Positions 8,376-18,403 of a stretch of 37,167 nucleotides of DNA are shown here, piece after piece. How positions within the stretch are numbered: the first letter of the stretch is position 1; the number at the start of each line of letters is the position of its first letter. The notes beneath the pieces are model-generated. The model was given only the letters and a program-made list of their open reading frames with translations, did not search any database and was not told the DNA's origin. The stretch is from Priestia endophytica DSM 13796. Lineage in GTDB: Bacteria; Bacillota; Bacilli; Bacillales; Bacillaceae_H. The DNA lies in assembly GCF_900115845.1 (NCBI RefSeq), contig NZ_FOXX01000026.1, positions 1-37,167 on the forward strand. The letters run 5' to 3'. Both the position numbers and the translations under genes were made by a program.

Positions 8376-8632
8376 GAAAAGAAAACCCCTTTACAATATA
8401 TTTGAAGGTAAAACTTATGTACATTGCAAAACAATTCACCTTAGCTATTGTAACATATGATCGAAATGAGCTAACACTAAACGCAATCAGCGGTTTATCT
8501 ATTTTACGCTCCGCAGTGGATAGAAATACATAGAATATCTTGTCATGTGCTCCTGAAGCCCTCTATAAAAGAAAACCCTTACTAAAATTTTCGGACTGAA
8601 CAAAAGTGTTTTAAATTTTTTATACTTTTCAC
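8376..8632. other. Divergent ydiL-groES intergenic region
   Basis: About 260 bases of AT-rich sequence upstream of the groE promoter. I see no small gene or RNA here. It should contain the minus-strand promoter for the protease operon, but I could not pick a convincing -35/-10 pair. Confidence 0.5.
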
Positions 8633-8664
8633 TTGCAAAAGATACCCAATTTATTTAATATAAT
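8633..8664 (+). promoter_or_regulatory. groESL promoter (sigma-A type, approximate)
   Basis: The -35 TTGCAA (8633-8638) is followed either by TAATAT at 17 bp (8656-8661) or by TATAAT at 20 bp (8659-8664). The CIRCE operator begins eight bases downstream, as in other Bacillus groE promoters, so the start site should lie at or inside CIRCE. Confidence 0.5.
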
Positions 8665-8671
8665 AATTGTG

Positions 8672-8698
8672 TTAGCACTCATAGAGATTGAGTGCTAA
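8672..8698 (+). promoter_or_regulatory. CIRCE operator (HrcA binding site)
   Basis: A perfect CIRCE: TTAGCACTC (8672-8680), a 9-bp spacer, GAGTGCTAA (8690-8698). It lies between the promoter and the groES ribosome site. In Bacillus, HrcA bound here represses groESL until heat stress depletes the free GroEL that HrcA needs to fold. Confidence 0.98.
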
Positions 8699-8736
8699 TA
8701 AAAAAAACTTACACATTATTGAGGAGGTTGTTTTAC

Positions 8737-9021
8737 TTGTTAAAGCCATTAGGTGATCGCGTAATAGTTGAACTTGTAGAAGCTGAGGAAAAAACATCAA
8801 GTGGTATCGTATTACCAGATACTGCAAAAGAAAAGCCACAGGAAGGTAAAGTGGTAGCTGTTGGTACAGGCCGAGTATTAGAGAGCGGTGAGCGTGTAGC
8901 GCTTGAAGTTTCTGAGAGCGATCGTATCATCTTCTCAAAATATGCAGGTACTGAAGTTAAATATGAAGGAACAGAATACTTAATCTTGCGTGAAAGCGAC
9001 ATTTTAGCTGTTATCGGCTAA
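8737..9021 (+). CDS. groES: Co-chaperonin GroES
   Basis: 94 residues, exactly the family length. GroES is the heptameric lid of the GroEL chamber. The protein opens L(M)[14 protein letters not shown], has the mobile loop [13 protein letters not shown]-like segment (about residues 14-28), and ends [14 protein letters not shown]. The true start is the TTG at 8737, seven bases behind GAGGAGG. An upstream in-frame TTG at 8692 falls inside the CIRCE operator and has no ribosome site. A TTG start is also used by groES of B. subtilis as I recall. First gene of the CIRCE-controlled groESL operon. Confidence 0.97.
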   Translation: MLKPLGDRVIVELVEAEEKTSSGIVLPDTAKEKPQEGKVVAVGTGRVLESGERVALEVSESDRIIFSKYAGTEVKYEGTEYLILRESDILAVIG

Positions 9022-9074
9022 GCACGTAATTTATTTTTAAATATCATAACGTAAAATACATGAATAAATACTAG

Positions 9075-10718
<1,644 letters not shown>

Positions 10719-10770
10719 TTCATGCCCTCTACTCCTTAACATAGACGACTTATAAAAGCTATCTCTGTGA

Positions 10771-10822
10771 GAAAAGGTCTCTCATCAGTTTACAAAACTG
10801 GTGGGAGGCCTTTTCTTTTTTT
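10771..10822 (+). terminator. groESL terminator
   Basis: A long hairpin: GAAAAGG...CATCAGTTT (10771-10791) pairs with AACTGGTGGGAGGCCTTTTC (10796-10815), with a few mismatches or wobbles and a short ACAA loop. Seven T follow. Confidence 0.9.
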
Positions 10823-10832
10823 AGGATGGTTT

Positions 10833-11324
10833 CTAACATAAAACAATTATTCTATATGGGGTTGTGTGAGCTGGAATGCTTTTAGTTGAAGCTCCGTAAA
10901 TAACAATTAGATCTCGGTTTACAGGTATTCTTGAAAAAAATTGTCCGTTTGTTAATAGTATTTGAGTATAGGGCGCTATATTTATTTGTAATTGTCCATC
11001 ACTACTCACTAACTGGCTATTAAAGTAATCTACTTTCACGTTCTGACTTGTACTCTCTTTTACAATAACAAGTGCTTGGTATTGTGGTGGATAAATAAGA
11101 GGAACAGGGGCGTCTCCGTCATAATATCCAGTTATATAATCTCCTACTGATACTGCAACATGATCGACAAAGTAAGTTGAAGGTCCTGCTACAAAATTTA
11201 CGACCGCTCCTAATTCATTTTCTACTGAAATTAACTTGTAACACCCTGCATTTCCCTCATTCTCTCCTATATTCAAATCCGTAATCATCGTAATAATTCC
11301 ATTAAAAAAATAAAAATTTGTCAT
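10833..11324 (-). CDS. Hypothetical protein, predicted beta-rich, no signal peptide
   Basis: 163 residues. I do not recognise a named family. The start is ATG 11324 behind a good ribosome site (GGAGGG). The sequence is rich in V, I, Y, N and T with alternating hydrophobic residues, which suggests an all-beta protein. It has few charges, one internal Cys (residue 28, NAGCYKL) and a terminal Cys, and no signal peptide or membrane helix. The acidic segment GYYDGDAPVPLIYPPQYQALV could be a binding loop. It lies opposite the groEL terminator and diverges from the Pro-rich protein at 11576. A spore-surface or other structural role is possible but rests only on composition. Confidence 0.65.
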   Translation of the reverse strand: MTNFYFFNGIITMITDLNIGENEGNAGCYKLISVENELGAVVNFVAGPSTYFVDHVAVSVGDYITGYYDGDAPVPLIYPPQYQALVIVKESTSQNVKVDYFNSQLVSSDGQLQINIAPYTQILLTNGQFFSRIPVNRDLIVIYGASTKSIPAHTTPYRIIVLC

Positions 11325-11575
11325 TTCTATCCCTCCATTACTACACGAATGAACTGGTTATTTTCTGATGTACCATATGCAAACTTATGCCTATATGACA
11401 CTTATAAAGAAAATGGGGAGTACGGATAAAACGCTCAAAAGGCTATTTGATTCACAGAATCTGCCACAGTAATCATGATATGTAGCCAAAGACCCATTGC
11501 TTAGCGAACAAGTTGATAGGTAAACAACTAAAGAATAGGATGCTGTAAGATTTGAAAATAAAGGAGTTTAATATT

Positions 11576-11998
11576 ATGTATCCTTATCATAAAAACTTTG
11601 GTTATAGCTATTTGAATCATCAACAAACACATTCTCATTTAGACCAAACAGGCTTTGATGAAAGACAATTCAGTGGCTTTTTTCCTTCTACACCACCTAC
11701 ATCCCCACCACTGGGACCACCTAGAGCACCTAGTCAAGGGCCAACTTCTGGTCCACCAACTGCTCCACCGCCAACTTTTGTTCCTCAACAACAAGTAGAA
11801 ACATTTGCGGTTGATCCAGGCGGTATTGCAAGATGTTTATTCAACGATACGTATGTATGGTTAAGGGGATTTGAACAGTTCTGGTTTTACCCAATATTTG
11901 TTGGTCAAACTTCTGTTTCAGGATATCGATGGACAGGGTTTAACTGGGTTTATTTTGGAATCAGCTTACAACAAATTCAATCGTTTACTTGCTTTTAA
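11576..11998 (+). CDS. Hypothetical Pro-rich protein with aromatic C-terminal domain
   Basis: 140 residues, no named function known to me. Residues 1-35 are rich in Tyr, His, Gln and Asn (MYPYHKNFGYSYLNHQQ...). A Pro/Thr/Ser-rich stretch follows (PSTPPTSPPLGPPRAPSQGP..., about residues 38-70). The C-terminal 60 residues form a compact aromatic domain (ARCLFNDTYVWLRGFEQFWFYPIFVGQ ... FTCF) with a Cys near each end. I chose ATG 11576, which has AAGGAG nine bases upstream; an in-frame TTG at 11552 has none. No signal peptide. The composition resembles Bacillus spore-coat or exosporium-associated small proteins; this is inference from composition only. Confidence 0.65.
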   Translation: MYPYHKNFGYSYLNHQQTHSHLDQTGFDERQFSGFFPSTPPTSPPLGPPRAPSQGPTSGPPTAPPPTFVPQQQVETFAVDPGGIARCLFNDTYVWLRGFEQFWFYPIFVGQTSVSGYRWTGFNWVYFGISLQQIQSFTCF

Positions 11999-12067
11999 AC
12001 AGATAGGGTCTACTATGTGATCTAATAAAGGTTTGTTAATGATAACAGAAGAGAGAGATCTTGATAT

Positions 12068-12112
12068 AAAAAAGCTGTTCTAAGGAAAATTAAGCTTTTG
12101 AGCAGCTTTTTT
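12068..12112 (+). terminator. Terminator upstream of the Imm6-like gene
   Basis: AAAAAAGCTGTTC-TAAG (12068-12084) pairs imperfectly with CTTTTGAGCAGCTTTTTT (12095-12112). Its right arm is nearly identical to that of the terminator at 12761-12800, so the two copies flank the Imm6-like gene as direct repeats. Confidence 0.75.
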
Positions 12113-12148
12113 ATTGTGATAATTTGAAAGTGATAAGGGGGATTGCTC

Positions 12149-12652
12149 ATGAACTTTCTACACTATCTTACTGCAGAGTCCAAAGTCGCTACAGGTTTAA
12201 TAATTGCTGAAAAACTGTTTTACACAATAGAGTTCAATGAGCCTGGATATCAAACAGGTAGAGAGGCTCTTGATGATTGTTGGAAATGGCTTGCAGGGGA
12301 AAATGTAACTGGAGATTATCTTTATAACTACATAGACAGTGGGGATTACATAGATATAACTGAATTTGCCAACGATGAAGAAAATAGATTAAAACAACAT
12401 GCATGGTATGCCGTTTTAGATGCAGTTTCCTATACCATTTATCAAGCATATGAAAAGGAAAATGTAAAAATTGTTCCTCAAGCAATGGAAAGTATTGATG
12501 ACGATACATTGAAAACGTTAGGAGAAAATGCGATAGAATCAGGTTTATTTAATCTTGAAAGTATTAATAATATCAAAACATATATATTAGAAAATGATTC
12601 TTCAGGCTCAAAATTAAAAAGACCAACTTCTTTAATAGTAAAGCTGTTATAG
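12149..12652 (+). CDS. Imm6-like immunity protein (orphan)
   Basis: 167 residues. The pattern LTAESKVATGLIIAEKLFYTIE ... GREALDDCWKWLAGENVTGDYLYNYID ... HAWYAVLDAVSYTIYQAY matches my recollection of the Imm6 family, a helical immunity protein of polymorphic toxin systems. The start is ATG 12149 with AAGGGGG seven bases upstream; an in-frame TTG at 12143 lies too close to that site. The last 15 or so residues (SSGSKLKRPTSLIVKLL) look off-family, and a +1 frame (codons from 12634) stays open to 12726, so the 3' end may be frameshifted. No toxin gene adjoins it, so it is probably an orphan immunity gene kept as protection against neighbours. The cassette is bracketed by duplicated terminator arms. 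Confidence 0.7.
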   Translation: MNFLHYLTAESKVATGLIIAEKLFYTIEFNEPGYQTGREALDDCWKWLAGENVTGDYLYNYIDSGDYIDITEFANDEENRLKQHAWYAVLDAVSYTIYQAYEKENVKIVPQAMESIDDDTLKTLGENAIESGLFNLESINNIKTYILENDSSGSKLKRPTSLIVKLL

Positions 12653-12760
12653 ATGAAAAACTAAAAGTAAATGTTGATAGCAATACGATGACCCATATAT
12701 ATAAAGGTTTATTAATAATAAGATAGAAAGAAATACTCACATTTTACTAGCAAATAAAAG

Positions 12761-12800
12761 GCTGCTCAAAAGTTTAATTAACTTTTGAGCAGCTTTTTTT
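12761..12800. terminator. Terminator downstream of the Imm6-like gene
   Basis: A perfect 14-bp stem GCTGCTCAAAAGTT (12761-12774) / AACTTTTGAGCAGC (12780-12793), followed by seven T. The left side has AAAA, so it may also work on the minus strand. Confidence 0.9.
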
Positions 12801-13056
12801 ATTAATCAACCTAATATTGTTCCAATAAAAAAATCTTCCTATATTGCTTATTTTATTTAAGTTGTTAACCAAGAGTATCAACAGATGGAATAAATTTATA
12901 AATATTCAATTTGCAAGCAATATCCCAAACCTATATAATAAAAACCAACTAACATCACAAAAAACCACAAAATATCAATAAACTATTAACAATGCATTAA
13001 TAATCACTTTACAATCATTTTTTATAATTTGAGTAGAAAGCAAAGGAGAATGAATG
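12801..13056. other. AT-rich promoter region of the phosphonate regulator
   Basis: About 250 bases with very low GC and no gene. TATAAT at 13023-13028 is a likely -10 for the DeoR-type gene, but no good -35 stands 16-18 bases before it. No clear operator repeat is visible. Confidence 0.4.
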
Positions 13057-13833
13057 ATGTCTTTATTAGCAGAAGAAAGAAAGAAGAGAATTATAGAGAT
13101 AGTGAATAATGAAGGACAGGTGAAGGTAAATGATCTTGCAAAGATTTTTAAAGTATCAACAGAAACTATCCGTCGTCATTTAGAAGAATTAGAAAGTGAA
13201 CAAAAAATTAGAAAAGTTCATGGTGGAGCAGTAAGAGTTGAAGAAGCTTCTAATGAGTTGTCTATGTTTAAGAGAAGAATCCTCCATATCGATCAAAAAA
13301 TTATCATTGGTCTAAAAGCTGCATCTTTTGTGGAAGATGGAGAAGTTATTTTTATTGATGAAGGAAGTACGACGTTACAAATGGCATCTTCTATCAAAAG
13401 AAAGAAAGATGTGACTGTTATTACAAACTCGTTTCCTTTTGCAGCGAAGTTAATGGAATATGAGGATGATGAACATCCATTTAAAGGAGAAATAATTTTT
13501 CTTGGAGGGCATGTAAAAGGTGATCATTTTCGTACTTCTGGTTCCTTAGCAGAGAGAATGGCCAAGGAGCTCTTTGTAGATAAAGCATTTATTTCTATTG
13601 ATGGGCTTGATCATCGGGCAGGTATCACAAGTTATGATTTAGACAAATGTATGCTTTCTAATATCTTTATAGCTAATGCTAAAGAGTCTTATATCTTAAG
13701 CGACTCTTCAAAGATTGGTAATATTGCTAATTACAAAATACAAGATCTGAGTGAAGTGAACTACATTATTACGAATGTGCCAAATGTTCAAGACTTTGGA
13801 ATAAATGATTCTAAGTGGATTCAAGCTGATTAG
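13057..13833 (+). CDS. DeoR-family transcriptional regulator of the phosphonate cluster
   Basis: 258 residues. An N-terminal DeoR helix-turn-helix contains LLAEERKKRIIEIVNNEGQVKVNDLAKIFKVSTETIRRHLEEL (about residues 3-45, quoted in part), followed by the family link IRKVHGGAV. The C-terminal DeoR sensor domain (isomerase-like fold) has the usual DEGSTTLQMA and ITNSFPFA segments. These regulators normally respond to a phosphorylated metabolite. Because it directly precedes a 2-aminoethylphosphonate uptake and breakdown operon in the same orientation, it most likely regulates that operon; a phosphonate ligand is inference. ATG 13057 has AAAGGAG eight bases upstream; ATG 13054 is the alternative. 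A hairpin without a T tract (13842-13865) separates it from the transporter genes. Confidence 0.88.
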   Translation: MSLLAEERKKRIIEIVNNEGQVKVNDLAKIFKVSTETIRRHLEELESEQKIRKVHGGAVRVEEASNELSMFKRRILHIDQKIIIGLKAASFVEDGEVIFIDEGSTTLQMASSIKRKKDVTVITNSFPFAAKLMEYEDDEHPFKGEIIFLGGHVKGDHFRTSGSLAERMAKELFVDKAFISIDGLDHRAGITSYDLDKCMLSNIFIANAKESYILSDSSKIGNIANYKIQDLSEVNYIITNVPNVQDFGINDSKWIQAD

Positions 13834-13841
13834 GAGAACAG

Positions 13842-13865
13842 AATTGAGAGCATTTCAGCTCAATT
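13842..13865. promoter_or_regulatory. Inverted repeat between the regulator and transporter genes
   Basis: AATTGAG (13842-13848) and CTCAATT (13859-13865) form a perfect 7-bp inverted repeat with a 10-nt gap and no following T tract. It could be an operator for the DeoR-type regulator or an mRNA hairpin that sets relative expression. The sequence does not decide between these. Confidence 0.4.
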
Positions 13866-13926
13866 ACCTCCTAAAGCATTTATAACTAACTATGTACGTT
13901 TAACTTTACAGATGGAGGTGAGTTGT

Positions 13927-14679
13927 TTGCTAAAGCTAGAGAAAATTAGTAAACAGTATGATAACAAGGTAGTGCTTGATAACATTAGTTTGGAAATTAA
14001 TAAAGGTGAAATTGTTTCGTTACTTGGGCAAAGTGGAAGCGGGAAAACAACGTTATTAAATATTATTTTAGGTCTAATTAAAATGGACAAAGGAAGAATT
14101 ATTTTTGACAACGAAGATTTGACGAATGTAAAGATGAGGGATCGAGGATTTAATATTGTATTTCAAGATTATGCCCTTTTTCCTCATTTGAATGCCTATG
14201 AAAACATTGTATATGGGTTGAAGAATAAACGAGGATTAGTGACGGAAGAAGAATTAAAAGAGTATATCAATTTCCTTAAACTAAAGCCTCATCTGAATAA
14301 AAAAATCAGTGAATTATCTGGAGGTCAAAAACAGAGAGTGGCACTAGCTAGAACTTTAGTGATGAAGCCAAAACTTCTTCTCCTTGATGAACCATTAAGT
14401 GCCCTTGATGGGGTTATTAAGGAATCGATTAAAGAAAGAATTAAATCAATCGCAAAGGAATTTCAGCTTACAACTATTATTGTAACCCACGATCCAGAAG
14501 AAGCATTAACTTTATCTGATAAGATTCTTATTATTAATCAAGGGAATGTCTCTCAATTTGGGACACCCCATGAAATTATTCATCATCCAAAGAATGAATT
14601 TGTGAAAGGATTTATATTAAAACAATTACAGATTAAAAGACAAAATATCTTTCATTTATTTGGTGAGCAATATGCTTAA
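13927..14679 (+). CDS. ABC transporter ATP-binding protein, probable 2-aminoethylphosphonate importer
   Basis: 250 residues. A single ABC domain of the Fe3+/polyamine/phosphonate import type: Walker A LLGQSGSGKTTLL, Q-loop FQDYALFPHLNAYENIVYG, signature LSGGQKQRVALARTL, Walker B LLLLDEPLSALD, and H-loop IIVTHDPEEALTLSD. It corresponds to PhnT of the PhnSTUV-type system and powers uptake through the adjacent permease. I chose the TTG at 13927, which has GGAGGTG six bases upstream; the in-frame ATG at 13912 overlaps that ribosome site and has none of its own. It overlaps the permease start by eight bases. It lacks the long C-terminal regulatory domain (TOBE) of PotA-type ATPases. Confidence 0.9.
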   Translation: MLKLEKISKQYDNKVVLDNISLEINKGEIVSLLGQSGSGKTTLLNIILGLIKMDKGRIIFDNEDLTNVKMRDRGFNIVFQDYALFPHLNAYENIVYGLKNKRGLVTEEELKEYINFLKLKPHLNKKISELSGGQKQRVALARTLVMKPKLLLLDEPLSALDGVIKESIKERIKSIAKEFQLTTIIVTHDPEEALTLSDKILIINQGNVSQFGTPHEIIHHPKNEFVKGFILKQLQIKRQNIFHLFGEQYA

Positions 14680-16291
14680 TGTACGTGCAGAAATGAGAGT
14701 GATATATGGGATAATCTTAATGATTTTCTTCTTGTTCCTGGTATTACCGCTTGGGATACTTGTTGTACGTTCTTTCGAAGGCAGTCAAGGGTTTGACATA
14801 TATAATTACGTAAACATTCTATCTAATAGTGAACTAATGACAGCTTTTGCAAACAGTATCAAGATTTCTAGTATTACAGCAGCTATTACAACTATCCTTG
14901 CTTTTTTAATAGCGTACGCGTTTCATTTTACTAATATCTTTAAGCCTTTAAAAAGTGCGATAAAAATAGGAATTTTAATTCCAATGTTGTTGCCGACCAT
15001 TACATATGGGTTTGCCATTATGTACTCTTTTGGTAATCAAGGCCTTATTACACAAATGTTAGGAGAACCCTTATTTAATATCTATGGATTTAATGGGTTG
15101 CTGTTAGGATACGTTATTTACACATTGCCTTCAGCATTTCTCTTAATTAATAACTCATTTTCGTATATTGATAAGAAGTTTATGATTGTTAGTACATTAA
15201 TGATGGATAGTTCAATGAGAAGTTTTTACAATACGATTTTAAGACCAATGCTTGGTACACTAGGGGGCGCATTTGTTCTTTCTTTTATCTTAAGTTTTAC
15301 GGATTACGGAATTCCAGCTTCACTTGGAGGAACATATTCTGTTGTAGCAACTCAACTATATCAAGTCATGTTAGGAACGATCCCAAACTTTAGTGATGGG
15401 GCAGTTATTGCTGTATTTATGCTTTTACCAGCATTATTCGCTATTATTTTGCTCAAGTACTTAGAGCGTTTCAATTTTCACTACGATAAATTTACTCCTA
15501 TTGATATTATTCAAAATCGAGTTCGAGATAGTGTACTAGGATTCATATCTATTGGGGTAGTAGTGGGGATGTTTTCTATCTTTCTCGTCATGTTTATTGC
15601 ACCATTTTTAACGAACTTCCCTTACAATTTAACATTTACATTTCAGCATTTTGTTAATGTATTTACAACGAGTGGTTTAAGCATAGTTTATAAAAATTCC
15701 ATCATTGTTGCCATTTTCACAACGGTTATAGGGATTGTAATTGCCTATTGCTCAGCGATTTTGAATACGAGGACAAGCTTAAAAGGACGAGGGACCTTTG
15801 ATCTTGTATCCATGATTACAAATACACTACCTGGTATGGTACTTGGTCTTTCTTATCTCCTATTATTCAATGAAAGTAGCCTAAAAGGAACTTTTGTTAT
15901 CATAATATTCTGTAATATTGTTCACTATTTTACGACGCCTTATTTAATGGCAAAAAACTCTCTGTCTAAAATGAATCCTACATGGGAGACAACAGGTGGT
16001 TTGCTTGGTGATAGCTGGTTTAAAACGATTTATCGTGTTATTCTGCCGAACTCGGCCTCCACTGTTACCGAGATGTTCAGCTACTATTTTATTAATTCTA
16101 TGGTAACAGTAAGCGGAATTATCTTTCTAGTATCTGCACAAACATCTCTTGTATCAAGTGAAATTAAGGAACTCCAGCACTTTGCTAAGTTCAACGAGAT
16201 TTTCGTACTATCTTTACTTATATTTTGTACAAACATTGTAGTTAAACTCATTTGTGATGTTATACAGAAGAGGCAATTTCAAAAAACTTAA
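14672..16291 (+). CDS. ABC transporter permease with two fused membrane domains, probable 2-aminoethylphosphonate importer
   Basis: 539 residues, about twice the length of a normal permease. Two binding-protein-dependent membrane domains (about residues 55-265 and 335-535), each with roughly six helices, are fused in one chain, as in FbpB-type iron permeases. It would replace the separate PhnU and PhnV subunits. EAA-loop-like segments occur in each half (DSSMRSFYNTILRPMLG and GGLLGDSWFKTIYRVILP). The start is ATG 14672, overlapping the ATPase stop; an in-frame TTG at 14660 is less likely. It sits between the ATPase and the binding protein in one operon. The phosphonate assignment comes from phnW and phnX downstream. 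Confidence 0.88.
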   Translation: MLNVRAEMRVIYGIILMIFFLFLVLPLGILVVRSFEGSQGFDIYNYVNILSNSELMTAFANSIKISSITAAITTILAFLIAYAFHFTNIFKPLKSAIKIGILIPMLLPTITYGFAIMYSFGNQGLITQMLGEPLFNIYGFNGLLLGYVIYTLPSAFLLINNSFSYIDKKFMIVSTLMMDSSMRSFYNTILRPMLGTLGGAFVLSFILSFTDYGIPASLGGTYSVVATQLYQVMLGTIPNFSDGAVIAVFMLLPALFAIILLKYLERFNFHYDKFTPIDIIQNRVRDSVLGFISIGVVVGMFSIFLVMFIAPFLTNFPYNLTFTFQHFVNVFTTSGLSIVYKNSIIVAIFTTVIGIVIAYCSAILNTRTSLKGRGTFDLVSMITNTLPGMVLGLSYLLLFNESSLKGTFVIIIFCNIVHYFTTPYLMAKNSLSKMNPTWETTGGLLGDSWFKTIYRVILPNSASTVTEMFSYYFINSMVTVSGIIFLVSAQTSLVSSEIKELQHFAKFNEIFVLSLLIFCTNIVVKLICDVIQKRQFQKT

Positions 16292-16309
16292 TGAAGTGAG
16301 GGACAATAA

Positions 16310-17296
16310 ATGAGGATGAAGAAAAGGCTACTCATGGTATTAATTGGACTTGTTGTCATCATGGCAGGATGTGGAGCCAAATCAGCGAATAGTGGCGATG
16401 ACAAAGTTGTGATTTACTCCAATGGAGATGAAGAAGCAATAACAGCAATGGAGAAATCGTTAAAAGATGCTGGGTATGAAGGGAAATATATCATCCAATC
16501 TCTTGGTACATCTGAATTAGGAGGAAAACTAGTCGCTGAAGGAGATCAAATAGAGGCTGACTTAGTTACCATGAGTTCTTATTTTCTAGAAAGTGCCGAA
16601 AAGCAGCATTCAATGTTTAAAGATTTAGCATTTGAAACAAAAACAATTGATAAGTATCCAGCTTTTTATACTCCCATCTTAGCTAATACAGGTGCTGTAT
16701 TTTTTAATACAGAAATGATGAAACAAAAAGGGTTGGATATACCAAAGTCTATTAAAGATTTAGCAAGTCCGGAATATAAGGGATTGGTCTCTATTCCTAA
16801 TATTATGGATTCCTCTACAGGATGGATGTTGATCCAAGCCATCATCAGTGAGTATGGGGAAGAAGAAGGAAAGAAAGTAATGGCAGGAATTATCAAGAAT
16901 GTAGAGCCACATTTAGAAAGCTCTGGTTCCAGTTCGATTAAAAAGGTACAAGCTGGAGAAGTTGCTGTAGGATTTGGTCTTCGTCATCAGGCAGTCGAAG
17001 TGAAGCAGTCAGGAGCACCTATAGATTTCATTGACCCTGTTGAAGGGAATTTCTCTAATACAGAATCATTAGCGGTAATCAATAAAAAAGATAAGAAGAC
17101 AGAACTGGCAATGGATATGGCAAAGGTTATTGTAGAAGATGCAAGAGCTGAGCTTATTAACTATTACCCTGTTCCTTTGTATGAAGGAGAGACCGTAGAT
17201 GAAGAAAATAAAGCTGCCAATAATAAAGTGTTTAAAGAACCAATGACAGTTGAGCTTCTCGAAAAACATCAAGCATTTTTTAATTCTGCAAAATAA
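16310..17296 (+). CDS. Substrate-binding lipoprotein, probable 2-aminoethylphosphonate receptor
   Basis: 328 residues. A lipoprotein signal peptide has a basic start (MRMKKR), a hydrophobic core and lipobox VIMAGC with Cys21, so the protein is anchored outside the membrane. The rest is a periplasmic-binding fold of the iron/AEP receptor type (VVIYSNGDEEAITAMEKSLKDAG...; later NTGAVFFNTEMMKQKGLDIPKSIKDLASPEYKG). It would deliver substrate to the fused permease. ATG 16310 lies behind GTGAGGGA; ATG 16316 is an alternative. It lies 15 bases before phnW. The ligand is inferred from operon context, since this fold also includes ferric iron and thiamine receptors. Confidence 0.88.
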   Translation: MRMKKRLLMVLIGLVVIMAGCGAKSANSGDDKVVIYSNGDEEAITAMEKSLKDAGYEGKYIIQSLGTSELGGKLVAEGDQIEADLVTMSSYFLESAEKQHSMFKDLAFETKTIDKYPAFYTPILANTGAVFFNTEMMKQKGLDIPKSIKDLASPEYKGLVSIPNIMDSSTGWMLIQAIISEYGEEEGKKVMAGIIKNVEPHLESSGSSSIKKVQAGEVAVGFGLRHQAVEVKQSGAPIDFIDPVEGNFSNTESLAVINKKDKKTELAMDMAKVIVEDARAELINYYPVPLYEGETVDEENKAANNKVFKEPMTVELLEKHQAFFNSAK

Positions 17297-17311
17297 AAGG
17301 GGACGAGCATT

Positions 17312-18403
17312 ATGAAACAATATAAACTTTTAACTCCGGGACCGTTGACGACAACAGAAACCGTGAAAAAAGAGATGCTTTTTGATCGTTGTACTTGGGA
17401 TGATGATTACAAAATTATCACTCAGAAAATTAGAAGAGAACTTTTGGAGCTAGCTTATGCAACAAGTGAAGACTATACCGTTGTATTAATGCAAGGGAGT
17501 GGCTCTTTCACAGTAGAATCAGTTATGACAACGGCATTAACGAAACAGGACAAGGTACTAATCGTTACGAATGGAGCGTATGGGGAGCGTATTGTCAAAA
17601 TGGCAACATATCTGGGCCTGAATTTCGTGGAATTGGCAACGAAATATAATGAACATCCAGATGAGCAGAAAATTAGAGATCTACTGGAAGAAGATAAGAG
17701 CTTCACTCATATTGTTATGGTTCATTGTGAAACAACAACCGGCATTTTAAATCCAATTGAGATGATTTCACGTTTGGCAAAAGATTTTAATAAAAAGCTT
17801 ATTATTGATGCAATGAGTAGCTTTGGAGGTATGGATATTAATGTTCCTGCATTAGGTATTGACTTTTTGATCAGTAGTGCAAATAAGTGTATTCAAGGAG
17901 TTCCAGGGTTTGGGTTTGTGATAGCTAAGATCGAGAGTTTAGAAATTTGTGAGGGGAATTCTAGGAGTTTATCGCTAGATTTATATGATCAGTGGAGAGA
18001 AATGAATAAGGATGGAAAATGGAGATTCACTTCCCCTACTCATGTTGTGGCAGCCTTCTCTAAGGCCATAGATGAGCTTATAGAAGAAGGTGGCATTTCT
18101 GCGCGTTATAATCGATATGTCAACAATAATAAGCTTCTTTGTAAAAGAATGAAGGAGATGGGATTTGGATCGTACATTGGGGAAGACAAGCAGTCTCCTA
18201 TTATTACCTCATTCTTATATCCAAACGAACAATTTAGTTTTGAACCTTTTTATATGTACATGAAGGAAAGAGGATTTGTCATTTATCCGGGCAAGTTAAC
18301 AGACATAGATACATTTAGAATTGGTAACATCGGTGAAGTTTATGAAGAGGATATCCACCAGCTATGTAATATTATAAATGAATTCATGGGAGTGAAGGCG
18401 TAA
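17312..18403 (+). CDS. phnW: 2-aminoethylphosphonate:pyruvate aminotransferase PhnW
   Basis: 363 residues, the usual PhnW length. It is a PLP-dependent class-V aminotransferase that transfers the amino group of 2-aminoethylphosphonate to pyruvate, giving phosphonoacetaldehyde and alanine. The N-terminal LLTPGPLTTTETVK, the phosphate-binding LMQGSGSFTVESV, Asp166 (IIDAMSSFGG), and the PLP lysine Lys192 (SSANKCIQGVPGFGFV) are all in place. The start is ATG 17312 with AAAGGGGACG upstream. Its stop overlaps the phnX ATG by one base (TAATG), so the two enzymes are translationally coupled. Intact. Confidence 0.96.
   Translation: MKQYKLLTPGPLTTTETVKKEMLFDRCTWDDDYKIITQKIRRELLELAYATSEDYTVVLMQGSGSFTVESVMTTALTKQDKVLIVTNGAYGERIVKMATYLGLNFVELATKYNEHPDEQKIRDLLEEDKSFTHIVMVHCETTTGILNPIEMISRLAKDFNKKLIIDAMSSFGGMDINVPALGIDFLISSANKCIQGVPGFGFVIAKIESLEICEGNSRSLSLDLYDQWREMNKDGKWRFTSPTHVVAAFSKAIDELIEEGGISARYNRYVNNNKLLCKRMKEMGFGSYIGEDKQSPIITSFLYPNEQFSFEPFYMYMKERGFVIYPGKLTDIDTFRIGNIGEVYEEDIHQLCNIINEFMGVKA

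Noticed and set aside
8692-8694. TTG at 8692 as the start of groES
   Set aside because: It lies in the CIRCE operator, has no ribosome site and would add 15 residues absent from the family.
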